DNA from: Thermoplasmatota archaeon
GTDB taxonomy: Archaea; Thermoplasmatota; JAKEGO01; JANQNJ01
Length of the DNA stretch: 55,121 nucleotides
Direction of reading: 5' to 3'
Assembly (NCBI GenBank): GCA_028279645.1
Contig: JANQNJ010000057.1
Location: 1 to 55,121, forward strand
The position numbers were made by a program, and so were the translations under genes. Shown here in pieces: positions 53,112-55,121 of this stretch (its first letter is position 1; every line of letters begins with the position of its first letter). A model generated the notes under the pieces. That model was not told the origin of the DNA. It worked only from the letters and a program-made list of their open reading frames with translations, and made no database searches.

Positions 53112-53160
53112 CACATCCTTGTTCAATCTCGAGGGACAGATATTCCTGGTGGTACGCTCT

Positions 53161-53952
53161 TCAGCGCACCACCTTGAAATCCACCTCGCCCTTGGTCTTC
53201 TCAGCGAGCCTCTGGAAGAACTCGTCCTGCAGACCGGCCGGAAGCTTGACCAGTCCGATCCAAGAACCGTCCTTCTGCCACTCCTCCCTCGTGATCTCCG
53301 AGTGGTTCCGTACGTCGCCGTAGGCAGAACCGGAGTACCTGGGCGGCAGCTTGACCGCGATGGTGATCTTCTCCATACTGATCGGCATCAACGGTTGCAG
53401 GAGCGGAAGGACCCCCTTGACCTGGTACTCTACCGTCTGGAACGGATCGATGGTGACCCTGGCATCCTCCATGGCAAGCTCGATCCGCTTGGGAGGGTGC
53501 GGGGTCTTGGTCTGCGGGTTGAAGGCGAACTTCGAGATGTACTCGACTATCTGCCTCCTCTTCAGCTCCGTGAACTCCTTCCTCTGCTCCGTGGTCAGCT
53601 GGATCTCACCGTCGGAGATGATCTTCATGGCAACGGGTTCGAACTCCGTGGTGCCGAAGACCTCCTGGACCTTGTCGGAGGGGGACCGGTCCCCCTTCTT
53701 GACATCGGAGAATACCGCGTCGGTTGTCAGGCATTCTGTGAGCTTGGCGGCCAGTTCTTCTTCGCTGAGGCCAGATCCTTTCTTCTTCTCGCCTTCGGCA
53801 GCCTCGTCGTCACCGTCCTTCGGCGACTCCTTTGCAGCATGAAGGGCCTCGCGGAGGTCCCTAGCAAGAGCTGGGTCCACAAGTATCTCGAAGTGCTCGC
53901 CGTGAGACTCGTAGCGGGCTATGACAGATTTCTCGACATCCGTCATCCTCAT
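53161..53952 (-). CDS. sbds: SBDS ribosome maturation factor (Sdo1)
   Basis: Releases the anti-association factor during 50S maturation (SBDS family). 263 aa, three domains: [53 protein letters not shown] and the [23 protein letters not shown]-terminal region. An unusual charged insertion ([20 protein letters not shown] plus a short helix) splits the N-terminal domain. The start ATG 53952 overlaps the psmA stop (ATGA); ATG 53946 is an alternative. Confidence 0.95.
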   Translation of the reverse strand: MRMTDVEKSVIARYESHGEHFEILVDPALARDLREALHAAKESPKDGDDEAAEGEKKKGSGLSEEELAAKLTECLTTDAVFSDVKKGDRSPSDKVQEVFGTTEFEPVAMKIISDGEIQLTTEQRKEFTELKRRQIVEYISKFAFNPQTKTPHPPKRIELAMEDARVTIDPFQTVEYQVKGVLPLLQPLMPISMEKITIAVKLPPRYSGSAYGDVRNHSEITREEWQKDGSWIGLVKLPAGLQDEFFQRLAEKTKGEVDFKVVR

Positions 53953-54686
53953 TCCTTCTTGTTGTTCTTGTTGGACTCAGATATGTACTTCTGGGTCTCC
54001 TTCACGTCGAGCTTCCTGAAGTGCTGTCCAACTTCAATGAGGCCCATCTCGATGGCCTCTGGGTTCAGACCCTCGTCGGTCGCGGTGTCAAGGGCTCCAA
54101 GGCCGAGGAGGACCGCCTCCTTCCGGCTCATGTTATCCTTGTACTTCTCCTCGAAGATCCCCATTACAACGTTCCGGCCCGCGCCGATGCTGCCCGCCTT
54201 GTAGGCCATCAGGGCGCCGCTCGGGTCGGTCTCGTAGAGATGGACCGTCTTGTCCGAATCGACCCCTGCTGTCAGGAGCGCGGTGCCGAAGGGCCTCACG
54301 CCGCCGAACTGGGTGTAGGTCTGCTTGAAATCGCAGATCGCCTTGACAAGGGCCTCCACCGTGATGTTCTCGTTGTACCGGATCTTGTTGATCTGGGCCT
54401 CTACACGGGCCTTGTCCACGAGGACCCTCGCATCTGCGACAAGTCCTGACGTGGCGCAGCCGATGTGGTCGTCGATCTGGAACATCTTCTCGATGGATGC
54501 CGGCTCGATGAGCCTGCTGGTGATCCTCTTGTCGATGATCAGGACCACACCGTTCTTGTACTTCAGACCGACCGTGGTCGTTCCCCTCTTTACCGCTTCT
54601 CTGGCATACTCCACCTGGAAAAGCCTTCCATCGGGTGAAAAAACAGTGATCGCCCGATCATATGCCATCTGTCCACCTTGCATCAT
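53949..54686 (-). CDS. psmA: Proteasome subunit alpha
   Basis: 245 aa, outer-ring subunit of the 20S proteasome. The gate segment [20 protein letters not shown] is diagnostic, followed by [15 protein letters not shown]. There is no N-terminal threonine nucleophile, as expected of alpha. It ends with the Lys/Asn-rich [11 protein letters not shown] 54686 has GGAGGAG upstream; the track's TTG-like start is less likely. First gene of the psmA-SBDS-exosome order seen in many archaea. The beta subunit is elsewhere. Confidence 0.95.
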   Translation of the reverse strand: MMQGGQMAYDRAITVFSPDGRLFQVEYAREAVKRGTTTVGLKYKNGVVLIIDKRITSRLIEPASIEKMFQIDDHIGCATSGLVADARVLVDKARVEAQINKIRYNENITVEALVKAICDFKQTYTQFGGVRPFGTALLTAGVDSDKTVHLYETDPSGALMAYKAGSIGAGRNVVMGIFEEKYKDNMSRKEAVLLGLGALDTATDEGLNPEAIEMGLIEVGQHFRKLDVKETQKYISESNKNNKKE

Positions 54687-54984
54687 ATTACAACTCCTCC
54701 ATAAGTTCAAACAGGTGTCTCAATATCGATTTGGGCTCGATCTATAATCATTCCCTCTGTTCTCGGTTCTTGTATCAAACACGTGTTGTTCACGCAAATA
54801 TCGTTCAACTGCAGTTCGTCCCAAACAAACGGTTGGTTCGTTCTTCTCAAGGGGTGTAGAAGTGAGCCCTTTCATATATCTTTCCATTAATAAGCTCCCT
54901 TGGCATGGATCGCACACTCTAATTTTCTCCTTCATCATCTCCACATGGCAAGCATTTTATCGCTTGAAGCACTAACAGGGCGTG
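54687..54984. other. Intergenic region with degenerate ORF between psmA and tgt
   Basis: Lower-GC spacer of ~300 nt holding the divergent promoters. A 74-codon minus-strand ORF (54720-54944; VCDPCQGSLL, TAVERYLREQHVFD) runs through the psmA promoter. It resembles no family I know and may be a fragment or chance. A minus-strand TATA candidate for psmA (TGATTATAGAT) is near 54745. Confidence 0.4.
54954..54962 (+). promoter_or_regulatory. TATA box for tgt
   Basis: ATTTTATCG is centred about 27 nt before the ATG at 54985, consistent with a leaderless transcript. Confidence 0.45.
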
Positions 54985-55121
54985 ATGGATGTGTTCAGGC
55001 TAGAGGCCGAGGACGGGAACGCCCGGGTCGGCAGGTTACAGACGGGCCACGGGAGCGTGGAAACGCCGTTCTTCATGCCTGTGGCGACCAAGGGTACCGT
55101 GAAGACCCTGACGTTCGAGCA
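54985..55121 (+). CDS. tgt: tRNA-guanine transglycosylase, N-terminal 45 residues
   Basis: The window ends inside this gene. The visible sequence, [20 protein letters not shown] then [20 protein letters not shown], is the start of a tRNA-guanine transglycosylase. This stretch looks more like the bacterial/eukaryotic queuine-type enzyme (FMPVGTxGTVK) than archaeal ArcTGT, whose equivalent usually reads MPVVNP. The functional subtype needs the missing part. A GTG immediately before the ATG is a possible alternative start. Confidence 0.8.
   Translation, partial: MDVFRLEAEDGNARVGRLQTGHGSVETPFFMPVATKGTVKTLTFE

Noticed and set aside
54720-54944. 74-aa minus-strand ORF upstream of psmA
   Set aside because: Overlaps the psmA promoter region and matches nothing I recognise. 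Kept only as a note in the intergenic entry, since a decayed gene fragment is possible.
1-55121. tRNA, rRNA, insertion sequences, prophage or CRISPR arrays
   Set aside because: Scanned by eye for T-arm motifs, transposase domains, terminal repeats and regular repeat-spacer units; none convincing. A tRNAscan-SE/ISfinder/CRISPR search would be decisive.

Overview
The window is archaeal chromosome, most likely from a Thermoplasmatota-like euryarchaeon. The lineage is inference from gene content and no rRNA is present to settle it. The archaeal assignment is firm: exosome Rrp4/Rrp41/Rrp42, SBDS, proteasome alpha, RpoP, L7Ae/S28e/L24e/L37Ae, aIF5B-type IF2, PriL with Fe-S cysteines, Hjc, Pcc1 and A-type ATP synthase subunit D. 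Many genes have a TATA-like box about 26-28 nt before the start codon (leaderless or short-leader mRNAs). Others, especially inside operons, carry GGAGGT/GGTGATC-type ribosome sites. TTG and GTG starts occur. Most genes are GC-rich by eye; one giant surface gene begins conspicuously AT-rich.

Layout. 1-9.8 kb: the end of a CARDB surface protein, an AK6-type kinase, a beta-helix/CARDB surface protein, gltX-nadE, a DHH phosphoesterase, a Nudix hydrolase, a beta-helix protein with a PEF-CTERM-like tail, and atpD. 9.9-16 kb: a 2057-residue beta-helix protein. 16-19.1 kb: the L7Ae-S28e-L24e-Ndk-IF2 operon. 19.2-22 kb: an Mth938-like protein and a radical SAM/LeuA-family pair. 22-25.7 kb: a six-TM zinc-ribbon protein and a three-gene membrane operon with a tandem duplication. 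25.8-28.2 kb: an unlisted 46-aa zinc protein, priL and hjc. 28.2-37.8 kb, all on the minus strand: four paralogous cysteine-rich proteins around a PAS protein, then parA, a 1196-aa coiled-coil protein and a helix-hairpin-helix/coiled-coil protein. 38.2-48.2 kb: a polyprenol-kinase-like membrane protein with a 57-aa partner, then two large surface proteins, one ending in cytosolic TPRs. 48.4-55.1 kb: a short SerA-like dehydrogenase, pcc1, a possible structured RNA, the exosome/proteasome/ribosome superoperon, and the first 45 codons of a tRNA-guanine transglycosylase.

The conserved blocks are standard translation, RNA-decay and protein-turnover modules. The parts I cannot match to a described system are: (i) the ParA / giant coiled coil / HhH-coiled coil cluster, which looks like a nucleoid or cytoskeletal organising module; (ii) the adjoining cysteine-rich paralogues with the PAS protein; (iii) the duplicated membrane proteins carrying a domain that resembles a bacterial secreted family; and (iv) the trans-envelope beta-helix proteins with charged or TPR-bearing cytosolic tails.
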